The translations under genes and the position numbers were made by a program. DNA of 64,000 nt from Pseudomonadota bacterium (lineage in GTDB: Bacteria; Pseudomonadota; Gammaproteobacteria; QQUJ01), in contig QQUJ01000017.1 in NCBI GenBank assembly GCA_008501635.1, forward strand, positions 248,001 to 312,000, read 5' to 3'. Below are positions 35,942-44,690 of this stretch, one piece after another. A model generated the notes under the pieces. It searched no databases, was not told the origin of the DNA, and saw only the letters and a list, made by a program, of their open reading frames with translations. The first letter of the stretch is position 1. Each line of letters opens with the position of its first letter.

Positions 35942-36715
35942 ATGTCTTACGACAATCTTGTTTATACGGCGCAAGACGGCGTTGCGACCCTCACCCTCAA
36001 CCGCCCCGAGGCGCGCAATGCGCTGAACAATGCGCTGCTCTCCGAGGTGGCGGACGCGCTGGAGGCGGCTGCCGCCGACGATGCGGTGCGGGTAGCGATC
36101 ATCACCGGCGGGCCCAAGGTCTTCGCAGCGGGAGCGGACATCAAGGAGATGGCAGCGCTCGATATGGTCGGGGTGATGAACGATCCGCGTCCCGGCTACT
36201 GGCGGTGCATCGCGGCCTTTCCCAAACCGCTCATCGCCGCCGTGAATGGTTACGCCCTGGGCGGTGGCTGCGAGCTGATGATGCACGTCGATATCGTCGT
36301 CGCCGGCGAGGATGCGCTGTTCGGACAGCCCGAGATCAATCTCGGCATCATCCCCGGCGCGGGCGGTACGCAGCGCCTGATGCGCACCGTTGGCAAAGCG
36401 CTGGCGATGAAAATGGTGCTTGCGGGAGAGTTCATCGATACCCCCACCGCACTGCGCGCCGGGCTGGTCGCCGAAGTCGTTCCACCCGATCAGGCACTGG
36501 CGCGGGCGAACGAACTGGCGGTCAAGATCGCGGCCAAGGGGCCGATCGCGGTGCGTTTGGCCAAGGAGGCGCTGCTGAAGGCCTATGAAACCACGCTGGA
36601 GTCGGGCCTGGCCTTCGAGCGCAAGGCGTTCACGCTGCTCGCGGGCACCGAGGATCGCAGGGAGGGTATCGCTGCCTTCATGGAGAAGCGCACCCCCGAA
36701 TTCAAAGGGAGGTGA
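35942..36715 (+). CDS. Enoyl-CoA hydratase/isomerase family protein (box cluster)
   Basis: The 257-residue protein has the crotonase oxyanion-hole segments AAGADIKEM and GYALGGGCELMMH and the catalytic stretch QPEINLGIIPGAGGTQRL with both glutamates. It would hydrate or isomerise 2,3- or 3,4-dehydroadipyl-CoA, the product of BoxD, on its way to beta-oxidation (PaaF-like role). This is inferred from the position. The ATG at 35942 follows the repeat-filled gap; a longer frame upstream is meaningless. Confidence 0.88.
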   Translation: MSYDNLVYTAQDGVATLTLNRPEARNALNNALLSEVADALEAAAADDAVRVAIITGGPKVFAAGADIKEMAALDMVGVMNDPRPGYWRCIAAFPKPLIAAVNGYALGGGCELMMHVDIVVAGEDALFGQPEINLGIIPGAGGTQRLMRTVGKALAMKMVLAGEFIDTPTALRAGLVAEVVPPDQALARANELAVKIAAKGPIAVRLAKEALLKAYETTLESGLAFERKAFTLLAGTEDRREGIAAFMEKRTPEFKGR

Positions 36716-36732
36716 GCCGTACCGCGCCCCGT

Positions 36733-36903
36733 GCAGGAGCGGCGGAAGCCGCGAAAAACCCGTACATCACGCCTTGCGGCGCCCGCTCACCGTAGAGGTC
36801 AAGGCCGTAGGAGCGGCGGCAGCCGCGAAAAAACCGTACATCACGCCTCGCGACGCTCGCCCACCGTAGAGGTCAAGGCCGTAGGAGCGGCGGCAGCCGC
36901 GAA
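36733..36903 (+). repeat. REP array with 74-bp tandem spacing
   Basis: Three same-strand REP copies start at 36733, 36807 and 36881, exactly 74 bp apart. The spacer also repeats with a few changes (CGTACATCACGCC ... CCGTAGAGGTCAAGGCC), so this is a 74-bp tandem repeat made of REP plus spacer. It abuts the end of the RAYT gene, which is 33 bp beyond. Confidence 0.93.
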
Positions 36904-36936
36904 GGGAATTGGCGAGACGAACCGCGTTCCACTGGC

Positions 36937-37416
36937 CTATAACCAAATGGCGTCCCAATGCGGGTAGTCACCGATGCGCCTTACCAAACCGGCACGAAGG
37001 GGGTTGGCAATGATGTAACGGGCGGTGGCGGCCAGATCTTCCTCCATACGCAGCGAGTGATCGTGAAACCCTGGTTGCCAGACATGTTCACGCTGAGTGC
37101 CGCGCTGCCGGTCGATCGCCTTGGCCGAGTTGGCCTTGAACAGGCCGACCACCCGCGGAAGATCATCACCGGCCAGTTGTAGCAGCCAGTGCAGATGGTC
37201 GGGCATGAGCATGAAAGCGAGCGTCGCGCAGCGGCCGAGGTGATCGCAGCGGCGCAGTTCCCCGATAGCCGCGCGCGACAGGGCAAAGTCGGCGAAGAGG
37301 GGGATTCGCCCCCTGGTGACCGTGGTCACCAGATAGATGCGGCCCGCCTCGGAGACGCGGCCGCGGCGCAGGGCGCAGCCGTGGGGCGTTTGGTGCATAT
37401 GGTGTCGTCCTGACAT
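36937..37416 (-). CDS. REP-associated tyrosine transposase (RAYT)
   Basis: The 159-residue protein is in the Y1/IS200-like family that mobilises REP repeats. MLMPDHLHWLLQLAG has the HUH motif (His-Leu-His), and the catalytic tyrosine is probably in the AATARYIIANPLRAGLV stretch. The length is typical of RAYTs. REP copies lie on both sides (36733-36903 and 37486-37573), and many more occur in the region. The gene sits between the enoyl-CoA hydratase and the boxC promoter, opposite to both. Confidence 0.9.
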   Translation of the reverse strand: MSGRHHMHQTPHGCALRRGRVSEAGRIYLVTTVTRGRIPLFADFALSRAAIGELRRCDHLGRCATLAFMLMPDHLHWLLQLAGDDLPRVVGLFKANSAKAIDRQRGTQREHVWQPGFHDHSLRMEEDLAATARYIIANPLRAGLVRRIGDYPHWDAIWL

Positions 37417-37485
37417 GGGTTGAAGGAATTCCGTTGTCCTCTGACCGCCATTGTAGGTGTTGGGGCCATAGCGGTGAAATCCAGA

Positions 37486-37573
37486 TCGCGGCTGCCGCTG
37501 CTTCTGCCTTTTCCATAGGAGCGCCGGAAGGTGCGATTGGGAGATATGAATCGCGCCTTCCGGCGCTCCTACA
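37486..37573. repeat. REP copies downstream-side of the RAYT gene, including a variant hairpin
   Basis: 37486-37507 is an inverted, worn copy of the standard REP (TCGCGGCTGCCGCTGCTTCT). 37516-37536 and 37551-37571 form a nearly perfect hairpin of a variant, TAGGAGCGCCGGAAGGTGCG and TCGCGCCTTCCGGCGCTCCT, with one mismatch. The variant has a GCGCCGG core in place of GCGGCGG, so a second related REP subfamily exists. Confidence 0.8.
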
Positions 37574-37659
37574 GGAGGCGTTGGTGGGGTAGCGCGCCGT
37601 GCGGCTTTGCCCTTTATCCATCGGGGGTACCCTCCCTGGCATTATCACCGTCCCTTTGG

Positions 37660-37820
37660 CGCACTATAGTGCTTCTTTCCTGGTCAGACATGGTTTCTGA
37701 TTACACCGGTTATTTGTGAAATCACAATGACTTAACAGATATTGCCGGAATTATTCGCGACCCAACGCACTTATAGTGCATTTTTGGGTTGCAAGCCTGT
37801 GTATGCTGCACTATATTACC
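37660..37820. promoter_or_regulatory. boxC promoter region with three BoxR-like operators
   Basis: Three related sites lie within 220 bp of the boxC start: CGCACTATAGTGCT (37660-37673), CGCACTTATAGTGCA (37766-37780) and TGCACTATATTACC (37807-37820). They share the core of TGCA-N6-TGCA, the operator known for BzdR/BoxR. The 37417-37873 gap holds no gene. BoxR, with benzoyl-CoA as the effector in known systems, is encoded downstream of boxA. Confidence 0.6.
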
Positions 37821-37873
37821 TACCACGGCACGGCACACGTGCGACCTCACTACCAATCAGAGGAATCAAGCGG

Positions 37874-39523
37874 ATGATCGATTTTCAAACCCACCCGGAT
37901 CGCTACCGGCACTGGAAACTCTCTGTCGACGGCCCGGTTGCGCACCTGACCATGGACGTGGACGAGACCCAGGGCCTGTTTCCCGGCTACGAGCTGAAGA
38001 TGAACTCCTACGATCTCGGCGTCGACATCGAGCTCTACGATGCCGTACAGCGGCTGCGCTTCGAGCATCCCGAAGTTCGCACCGTGGTGGTCAACTCCGA
38101 GAAGGCGCGCATCTTCTGCGCCGGCGCCAACATCCGCATGCTCGGCGGCTCCACCCACGGCCACAAAGTGAACTTCTGCAAATTCACCAACGAGACCCGC
38201 AACTCCATCGAGGACGCCAGCGTGTTTTCCGGCCAACGCTACCTTTGCGCCATCAACGGCACGGCGGCGGGCGGTGGCTACGAGCTGGCTCTCGCCACCG
38301 ACTACATCATGCTGGTCGACGACGGCAACGCGGCGGTCTCGCTGCCCGAGGTGCCGCTGCTGGCCGTACTGCCCGGTACCGGCGGACTCACCCGGCTGGT
38401 CGACAAGCGCAAGGTGCGCCGCGATCTGGCCGATATCTTCTGCACCACCGAAGAGGGCGTGAAGGGGCAGCGCGCTGTCGACTGGCGCCTGGTGGACGAG
38501 ATCGCGCCGACCTCCAAGTTCGCCGAACGCGTCCAGGCACGGGCCCTGGCAATGGCGTCCACTTCCGATCGTCCCGAAGGCGCCAAAGGCGTCACGCTCT
38601 CGCCGTTGCAGCGAGAGATCGGCGAGAACACCGTCACCTATCCCCATCTGTCGGCCGTCGTGGAACGCGACAAGCGCCTGGTGACCATCACGCTGAAAGG
38701 TCCCGGCAGCGCGGCCCCGGCCGATGTGGTGGGTATCGAAGCGCAGGGTGCTGATTTCTGGCCGCTGGCGCTGGTGCGCGAGCTGGACGATCTGCTGCTG
38801 CATCTGCGCACCAACGAAACCGAGATGGGTACCCTGATCCTCAAGACCGAGGGTGATCATGACCTGGTCGCCGGCTATGACGCACTGCTGGCCGCCCATC
38901 AGGACAACTGGCTGGTGCGCGAGATCACGCTCTACTGGAAGCGCACCCTGAAGCGCATCGATGTCACCTCCCGCACCAGCTTTGCGCTGATCGAGCCGGG
39001 CAGCTGCTTTGGTGGGATTCTGGCCGAGCTGGTCTTCGCGGTGGATCGCAGTTACATGCTGGACGGGCAGTTCGAGGATGACGACCGTCCGGCGGCGGTG
39101 CTGCGTCTCAATGGGTTCAATTTCGGTCCACTGCCCATGCCCAACGATCTCACGCGGTTGCAAACCCGCTTCCTGGGTGAACCGGAAAGTGTCGACGCCG
39201 CCCAGGCGATGATCGGCAAAGATATCGATGCGGCGGCCGCGCTGAAGGCCGGGCTGATCACCTACGCACCGGACGACATCGACTGGGAGGATGAGATCCG
39301 CCTGGTGCTGGAAGAGCGCGCCAGCTTCTCCCCCGACGCGTTGACCGGCCTCGAAGCCAATCTGCGCTTTGCCGGACAGGAAACCGCCGAGACCAAGATC
39401 TTCGGCCGTTTGAGTGCCTGGCAGAACTGGATCTTCCAACGTCCCAACGCGGTGGGCGAACACGGTGCGCTAAAACTTTACGGAACCGGTACGCGTCCTG
39501 AATACAATCACGAGAGGGTGTAA
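37874..39523 (+). CDS. boxC: Benzoyl-CoA-dihydrodiol lyase (2,3-epoxybenzoyl-CoA dihydrolase)
   Basis: The 549-residue protein opens the ring of 2,3-epoxybenzoyl-CoA to the semialdehyde and formate. It has two crotonase-type halves, with FCAGANIRMLGG and INGTAAGGGYELALA in the first, and FALIEPGSCFGGILAELVFA in the second. These features and the length match BoxC. The ATG at 37874 (MIDFQTHPDRY) follows AGAGGAATCAAGC; a longer upstream frame adds unrelated residues. boxB follows 5 bp later. Confidence 0.95.
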   Translation: MIDFQTHPDRYRHWKLSVDGPVAHLTMDVDETQGLFPGYELKMNSYDLGVDIELYDAVQRLRFEHPEVRTVVVNSEKARIFCAGANIRMLGGSTHGHKVNFCKFTNETRNSIEDASVFSGQRYLCAINGTAAGGGYELALATDYIMLVDDGNAAVSLPEVPLLAVLPGTGGLTRLVDKRKVRRDLADIFCTTEEGVKGQRAVDWRLVDEIAPTSKFAERVQARALAMASTSDRPEGAKGVTLSPLQREIGENTVTYPHLSAVVERDKRLVTITLKGPGSAAPADVVGIEAQGADFWPLALVRELDDLLLHLRTNETEMGTLILKTEGDHDLVAGYDALLAAHQDNWLVREITLYWKRTLKRIDVTSRTSFALIEPGSCFGGILAELVFAVDRSYMLDGQFEDDDRPAAVLRLNGFNFGPLPMPNDLTRLQTRFLGEPESVDAAQAMIGKDIDAAAALKAGLITYAPDDIDWEDEIRLVLEERASFSPDALTGLEANLRFAGQETAETKIFGRLSAWQNWIFQRPNAVGEHGALKLYGTGTRPEYNHERV

Positions 39524-39528
39524 GGAAA

Positions 39529-40992
39529 ATGAGCGAAGCAAGCGTTGAAGCAACCGTCGAAGTCAACTACGACGATCTGATTCCCAACAATGTCGATCTG
39601 TCGCAGGACCGCAGCCTGAAAAAGGCGCTCGAAGCATGGCACCCGGGTTACATCGACTGGTGGAAAGAGATGGGCCCGGAAGGCTTTCAGGATGCACAGG
39701 TCTACCTGCGTACCGCCGTCGGCGTCGATCCCAAGGGCTGGGCCAAGTTCGATTACGTGAAGATGCCCGAGTACCGCTGGGGCATCCTGCTGGCGGCAAA
39801 GGAAGAGGGCCGCACCATCCCCTTCGGTAAGCACAAGGGCGAACCGGCGTGGCAGGAAGTGCCGGGCGAGTACCGTGCGCAGTTGCGCCGTCTGCTGGTG
39901 ATCCAGGGCGACACCGAGCCGGCGTCGGTGGAGCAGCAGCGGTACCTCGGCAAGACCTGCCCGTCGCTCTACGATCTGCGCAACCTGTTTCAGGTCAACG
40001 TCGAAGAGGGCCGCCACTTGTGGGCGATCGTCTATCTGCTGGTGAAGTACTTCGGCCGTGACGGTCGCGAGGAGGCGGAAGGCCTGCTGCAGCGTCGCTC
40101 CGGTAACGAGGACCGGCCGCGCATGCTGGGCGCCTTCAATGAAGCGACGCCCGACTGGTTGTCGTTCTTCATGTTCACCTACTTCACCGACCGTGACGGC
40201 AAGATGCAGCTCGAGGCGCTGGCGCAGTCAGGCTTCGATCCATTGTCGCGCACCACGCGCTTCATGCTCACCGAAGAGGCGCATCACATGTTCGTCGGTG
40301 AGTCCGGTGTCGGCCGTACCATCCAGCGTACCTGCGAGGCGATGAAAGAGGCAGGCATCACCGATCCCAACGATGTCGCGGCGGCGCGCAAGCTCGGCGT
40401 CATCGATCTGCCGTTGATTCAGCGCAAGGTGAATTTCCACTACGCCGTGACTAAGGATCTGTTCGGCGCCGAGGTCTCCACCAACGCCGCCAACGCCTTC
40501 AACGCCGGTCTCAAGGGTCGTTATCAGGAGACCAAGATCGACGACGATCATCAGCTGGAGAACGACACCTATCCGGTGACCAAGGTGATCGACGGCGAGC
40601 TGAAGGTTGTCGAGGAGCCGGCGCTCAACGCCATCAACGCGCGCCTGAACGACGACTACACCAAGGATGCGCAGGGTGGTGTCAATCGCTGGAACAAGAT
40701 CATCAGCAAGATCGGCATCGATTTTGAAATCGTCCTGCCCAATGCCGGATTCAACCGCCGCGTCGGCGAGTTCGCCGATCACTTCATCAGCCCGGATGGC
40801 AAGGTGATGAGCGAGGCGGACTGGAATGCCAAACGTGACGAGTGGCTGCCCACCCAGGAAGATCTCAAGTTCCTGGCTGATCTGATGAAGCCGGTCACCG
40901 AGCCCGGCAAGTACGCCGGGTGGATTGCCGAACCCAAGGTCGGCATCGATAACAAGCCGGGTGATTTCGAGTACGTGCAGGTAGCTTCCTGA
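39529..40992 (+). CDS. boxB: Benzoyl-CoA 2,3-epoxidase, oxygenase component
   Basis: The 487-residue diiron protein inserts oxygen into benzoyl-CoA to give the 2,3-epoxide. It has an EEAHHMFVGESG metal-ligand motif (Glu-x-x-His) near residues 245-256, and a further DWLSFFMFTYFTDRD helix for the other ligands. The length and order fit BoxB, which needs BoxA to supply electrons. It begins 5 bp after boxC with a TAAGGAAAATG start, so translation coupling is likely. boxA follows after 133 bp. Confidence 0.96.
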   Translation: MSEASVEATVEVNYDDLIPNNVDLSQDRSLKKALEAWHPGYIDWWKEMGPEGFQDAQVYLRTAVGVDPKGWAKFDYVKMPEYRWGILLAAKEEGRTIPFGKHKGEPAWQEVPGEYRAQLRRLLVIQGDTEPASVEQQRYLGKTCPSLYDLRNLFQVNVEEGRHLWAIVYLLVKYFGRDGREEAEGLLQRRSGNEDRPRMLGAFNEATPDWLSFFMFTYFTDRDGKMQLEALAQSGFDPLSRTTRFMLTEEAHHMFVGESGVGRTIQRTCEAMKEAGITDPNDVAAARKLGVIDLPLIQRKVNFHYAVTKDLFGAEVSTNAANAFNAGLKGRYQETKIDDDHQLENDTYPVTKVIDGELKVVEEPALNAINARLNDDYTKDAQGGVNRWNKIISKIGIDFEIVLPNAGFNRRVGEFADHFISPDGKVMSEADWNAKRDEWLPTQEDLKFLADLMKPVTEPGKYAGWIAEPKVGIDNKPGDFEYVQVAS

Positions 40993-41125
40993 TCGCTGCG
41001 GGGGATAGGCGGGGGCGGATCGGCTGCGGTCCGCCCTTCGTCCACTACACCGCAACCGCGCGTGACTGCGCCGACATAAACCCGCTATCTTCTCATTCGC
41101 TGAATTGATGCTATCAGGAGAAGCC

Positions 41126-42340
41126 ATGCAGCCCACCCGCCAGCACCTCATCGATCCCGAGATCTGCATTCGCTGCAACACCTGCGAAGAGACCTGCCCG
41201 ATCGATGCGATCACCCACAACGAGGACAACTACGTCGTCGATGCGGCCAAGTGCAAGTTCTGTCTGGACTGCATCGGTCCCTGCCCCACGGGTGCGATCG
41301 ACAATTGGCGCATGGTGACTCAGTTCCACTCGCTTGAAGATCAGTTTTCGTGGGACGAACTGCCCGAACAGCAGGAACTGGAGGAGGCTGCCGAAGAAAC
41401 CGGCGATTCCGAGGCCGTCGAGAAAGAGGCGACCGAGCTGCTCCAGGTGGCCCATGCGTCCGAAGGCGGCAAAGTACCGCCGCCGTGGTCTGCCGCGCAT
41501 CCCTACATCAATCTCTACAGCCGTGATGCGCCGATCAAGGCACGCGTCGCAGGCAACTATCGGATCACCGATGATGCCGCCGAATCGGATATTCACCACA
41601 TCGTGCTGGATTTTGGCTCCACCGCGTTCCCGGTCCTGGAGGGTCAGAGCATCGGCGTCATCCCGCCGGGCAAGGATGCCAAGGGCCAGCCCCACATGAT
41701 GCGCCTCTACTCCGTAGCCAGTCCGCGCGACGGCGAGCGGCCCAACCACAACAACCTGGCGCTGACCATCAAACGGGTTCGCACGGAAAAGGATGGCAAG
41801 CCGGTTGACGGTGTCGGCTCGAATTTCATGTGCGATGTGAAAAAGGGCGACGAGGTGCAGGTGACCGGCCCGTTCGGCAGCAGCTTTCTCATGCCCAACC
41901 ACCCGACCGCCAACATCATCATGATCTGCACCGGTACCGGCTCGGCGCCGTTCCGCGCCATGACCGAACGACGCCGCCGCCATATGCCCGATGCGCCCGG
42001 TAAATGGCTGCTGTTTTTTGGCGCGCGCACGCCCGACGAACTGCCTTACTTCGGTCCGCTGAAGAAACTGCCCGATAGCCTGCTCGATAAGGAGCTGGTC
42101 TTTTCCCGCATGCCTGATGGGCCCAAGGAGTACGTCCAGGACCGGATGCTGAAACGTGGCATCGATATCGGCGAGTTGCTGAAGAGCGAGGATACCTACG
42201 TTTTCATTTGCGGCCTCAAGGGTATGGAGACCGGCGTTGAGGGCGCATTCGCCGAGATCTGCGGGAAGCATGGATTGGACTGGGAGATCCTGCGTGCACA
42301 GATGCGTAAAGGGGGCCGCTATCACGTGGAGACCTATTGA
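41126..42340 (+). CDS. boxA: Benzoyl-CoA 2,3-epoxidase, reductase component
   Basis: The 404-residue protein moves electrons from NADPH to BoxB. The N-terminus has two [4Fe-4S] ferredoxin motifs: Cys14, 17, 20 and 24, and Cys43, 46, 49 and 53. A ferredoxin-NADP+ reductase-like part follows, with [11 protein letters not shown] (FAD) and [14 protein letters not shown] (NADP), ending in the aromatic tail YHVETY. The ATG at 41126 has CAGGAGAAG before it; upstream in-frame TTG/ATG (41105/41108) are less well placed. Confidence 0.95.
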   Translation: MQPTRQHLIDPEICIRCNTCEETCPIDAITHNEDNYVVDAAKCKFCLDCIGPCPTGAIDNWRMVTQFHSLEDQFSWDELPEQQELEEAAEETGDSEAVEKEATELLQVAHASEGGKVPPPWSAAHPYINLYSRDAPIKARVAGNYRITDDAAESDIHHIVLDFGSTAFPVLEGQSIGVIPPGKDAKGQPHMMRLYSVASPRDGERPNHNNLALTIKRVRTEKDGKPVDGVGSNFMCDVKKGDEVQVTGPFGSSFLMPNHPTANIIMICTGTGSAPFRAMTERRRRHMPDAPGKWLLFFGARTPDELPYFGPLKKLPDSLLDKELVFSRMPDGPKEYVQDRMLKRGIDIGELLKSEDTYVFICGLKGMETGVEGAFAEICGKHGLDWEILRAQMRKGGRYHVETY

Positions 42341-42389
42341 TCGTTGTCCGCCGCTTGCGATATCGCTGAGAAATGAAAACCCTGTGCAT

Positions 42390-42536
42390 CTTTCGCAGAG
42401 GCGCCAGGAACGCGAAGAGAAGCGCAAGACGAGTGTTGTGAAACGGCCGGGCCGCCGCGGTAGTGGGTGTTGCAGTCGGGTCTTTAACGAAAGAGTTTTT
42501 ATTCTGCCTGGCGTTCCTCGCGTCTTTGCGAGAGTC
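42390..42536. repeat. Inverted repeat of the CGCGAAGA / TCGCGTCTT family
   Basis: Between boxA and boxR (42341-42631), a sequence near 42390-42430 (TTTCGCAGAGGCGCCAGGAA) pairs roughly with its reverse near 42504-42535 (GCCTGGCGTTCCTCGCGTCT). They could form a large stem. Related copies are at 35815-35886 and 50370-50445. Confidence 0.5.
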
Positions 42537-42631
42537 AATTGCTTCAAAAGGAATCGCTCCGAGCGGTTGTACAAACGGGCATACGGAACAAAACTGTGTA
42601 CCATGAGCTGCATTGATCAGGCGGATTAGCG

Positions 42632-43558
42632 ATGGCCCGGGAAAAGCACGAAGCCGAGATGTTGCTCGACGACGATTCCGAGGCGCTGGAGTCGGTCACC
42701 GAGTACATCAACCTCATCGGTCAGCGGGTGCGCGGTGTGCGCGCCCAGCGCGGCATTACGCGCAAGGATCTTGCCAAACACTCCGGTGTCTCCGAGCGCT
42801 ACCTGGCCCAGGTCGAGACCGGGCAGGCCAATATGTCGATCTCAATGCTGTGGCGCATCGCCGAGGCGATGGACGTCGGGATGGGCGACCTGCTGCCCAA
42901 CAATAATGGCGCTGAGATCGAACTCGCGCCGCTGCGTGATTTTGTCGGGCGCCTGTCGCGCGAGGAACAGAAAGAGGCCTACAAACTCCTGCTCAAGCAC
43001 CACGCCGGCCCTAGAGGCCCCGTGGGTGGAGTGGCGCTGCTTGGACTGCGCGGTGCCGGCAAGACCACCATCGGCAGCCGCCTTGCGGCCGACTTCGAGA
43101 TCCCCTTCATCAAGCTCAGCGACGTGATCGAACGCAACGCCGGTATGGAGATCAGCGAGATATTCTCGCTGCGCGGTCAGCGCACCTACCGCCGTCTGGA
43201 GCGCCAGGCGCTGCAGGAGGTGTTGGACAATCACGACAAGGTGGTGCTGGAGGTGGGCGGCAGCCTGGTCTCGGAAAAACAGACCTTCGACATGCTGTTG
43301 AGCAGCTTCTTCACCGTCTGGCTGCGCGCCACGCCGGGTGAGCACATGAGTCGTGTCGCCGGGCAGGGCGACTTCCGCCCCATGGAGGGCAAGATGGACG
43401 AGGCGATGGACGACCTCAAGCACATCCTCGCCGAACGCGAACCCTACTATCAGGCCGCCAACCACATCCTCGATACTTCCGGGCGCAGCGTCGAAGATTG
43501 CCTGCAGGAGTTGAAGGGCAAGTCCAAGTGCTACACTTGTGAGTGGCAGTGGAGCTGA
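42632..43558 (+). CDS. boxR: BoxR/BzdR-family regulator
   Basis: The 308-residue protein has an XRE-type helix-turn-helix (about residues 30-85, with GITRKDLAKHSGVSERYLAQ) fused to a shikimate-kinase-like C-terminus. The latter has a Walker A motif, GLRGAGKTT, at residues 138-146. This is the known architecture of BoxR and BzdR, which repress box/bzd genes until benzoyl-CoA binds. The first ATG at 42632 is used. It follows boxA in the same direction after a repeat-bearing gap, so it probably has its own promoter. Confidence 0.93.
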   Translation: MAREKHEAEMLLDDDSEALESVTEYINLIGQRVRGVRAQRGITRKDLAKHSGVSERYLAQVETGQANMSISMLWRIAEAMDVGMGDLLPNNNGAEIELAPLRDFVGRLSREEQKEAYKLLLKHHAGPRGPVGGVALLGLRGAGKTTIGSRLAADFEIPFIKLSDVIERNAGMEISEIFSLRGQRTYRRLERQALQEVLDNHDKVVLEVGGSLVSEKQTFDMLLSSFFTVWLRATPGEHMSRVAGQGDFRPMEGKMDEAMDDLKHILAEREPYYQAANHILDTSGRSVEDCLQELKGKSKCYTCEWQWS

Positions 43559-43628
43559 TTGCTTTTCGTTCTGTTCGCCCATCGTTCTGCGGGGGTGAGA
43601 GACTCGCACCTGATGTAGCCGATGTGCG

Positions 43629-44072
43629 ATGAACATTCACGCCAGCTATTTTGCACTCAGTCCCGCCTTCAATCCGTTCTACTTGCTTGACAAGTGGCGC
43701 AATCCCTATCGCTATCAGCACACCATCAATCTGCGTGGGCATGCGCTGGCCATCAGTTGGACTCAGCGTGCCCAGCGTGCCATGCAAGAGCGGTCCTTAC
43801 CGTTGATCGTCGAGATGCAACTCTACTTTTCCTGCGTGGTCAAAAAGCGCGTGATCTTTCACGATCATGTGGAGTTTGATTTGGTCGACGTCTCCGAATG
43901 GCTCCGGGTCGGCTTTCGTCCGGTGCAGTCCGCCTCGTGCGATCCGGATGAGTTTGCGCGCAACTATCCGGTGCAGCGCCCGTTCGATTCTTACGCCGCC
44001 GCCAAGATGAATCCCCGGTGGTTGTTGATCGACTATAAGAACGACAGCTTTGTTGGTGAATTTGGATTGTAA
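43629..44072 (+). CDS. Hypothetical protein
   Basis: The 147-residue protein begins MNIHASYFALSPAFNPFYLLD and carries several aromatic-rich segments, such as VEMQLYFSCVVKKRVIF and FDSYAAAKMNPRWLLIDYKN. No family is recognised. No signal peptide or membrane segment is clear. A short spacing (70 bp) to boxR and the same direction allow a shared transcript, but a role in benzoate use is not shown. Confidence 0.65.
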   Translation: MNIHASYFALSPAFNPFYLLDKWRNPYRYQHTINLRGHALAISWTQRAQRAMQERSLPLIVEMQLYFSCVVKKRVIFHDHVEFDLVDVSEWLRVGFRPVQSASCDPDEFARNYPVQRPFDSYAAAKMNPRWLLIDYKNDSFVGEFGL

Positions 44073-44215
44073 AAGACTCTGGCAAGGTTTGTTGTCGAAG
44101 CAAGAACCGATGCAACACTGCAAGACCAGGCACTGTCGAATCTGGTTCTGTCCGCGCATGTGGAGGACTGGCAATGCGCCGACGCGGATAAAGGGCCTTG
44201 ACCATTCTTGCATTG

Positions 44216-44314
44216 GTAGGTCGGGTTAGCGCAGGGTAACCCGACATCCTGTCTATAGGTGCAAAGCTTTTGACGAAATCCATTGTCGGGTTACGCTGCG
44301 CTAACCCGACCTAC
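44216..44314. repeat. Facing copies of the TCGGGTTAGCGC...GTAACCCGA repeat
   Basis: GTAGGTCGGGTTAGCGCAGG (then GTAACCCGAC) at 44216-44245 and its inverted form at 44285-44314 face each other. Each copy is itself a small palindrome. A third copy, with TTGGG in place of TCGGG, is at 46366-46395. The family is common as a dispersed intergenic repeat in many Proteobacteria. Confidence 0.8.
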
Positions 44315-44486
44315 GCCTTGAAATGAAATCTATTCTCTTTCCCCTGCGGTAACTCATACATAGGGTAATAAAGGGTGCCTCAGACCCCATTGTCTCCACA
44401 ATGAATAAGTCAGGGTATACCTCGCTCCGTACGCAAGTCAGCGACGGCTATGCTGGCTTTTTGACGTTTACTGGTAAAGAATCGAA

Positions 44487-44654
44487 TTAGGGAACCTCTG
44501 ATCAAGCCGTGTTCAGTGATTCTGCTGCCCGGAAGCGACGATTTCGGTGTTGGAAAGCTTGGCAATAGCGGGCTATTAACCGCACTTTCCGCCTTGAATC
44601 CGCCACTGCTGAACAACACTCGCATCTGAACAGACATAATCAAAGGTTCCTTAG
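44487..44654. mobile_element. MITE-like element (160 bp) with IS5-type ends
   Basis: The left end reads GGAACCTCTGATCAA at 44491, and the right end read inwards gives GGAACCTTTGATTAT from 44650, a terminal inverted repeat of about 15 bp with a few mismatches. TTAG stands directly outside both ends (44487-44490 and 44651-44654). A 4-bp YTAR target duplication is the IS5-family habit. No transposase frame is inside, so it would need a helper IS5 copy elsewhere. Confidence 0.6.
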
Positions 44655-44690
44655 CTCGAAATTCACTCTAATCCAAGCAAGAGTATCACT

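Larger units (their letters stand above)
44073..44690. other. Gene-free gap with repeats
   Basis: No supported gene. It contains two facing copies of a GTAGGTCGGGTTAGCG repeat (44216-44245 and 44285-44314) and a MITE-like element (44491-44650). Confidence 0.7.

Noticed and set aside
36733-36903. Tandem 74-bp repeats as a CRISPR array
   Set aside because: The spacers between copies are nearly identical, not unique, and the repeat is a REP next to a RAYT gene. No cas genes are present.
37850-39463. A 537-residue open frame opposite boxC
   Set aside because: boxC matches its family over the whole length, so this frame is a shadow.
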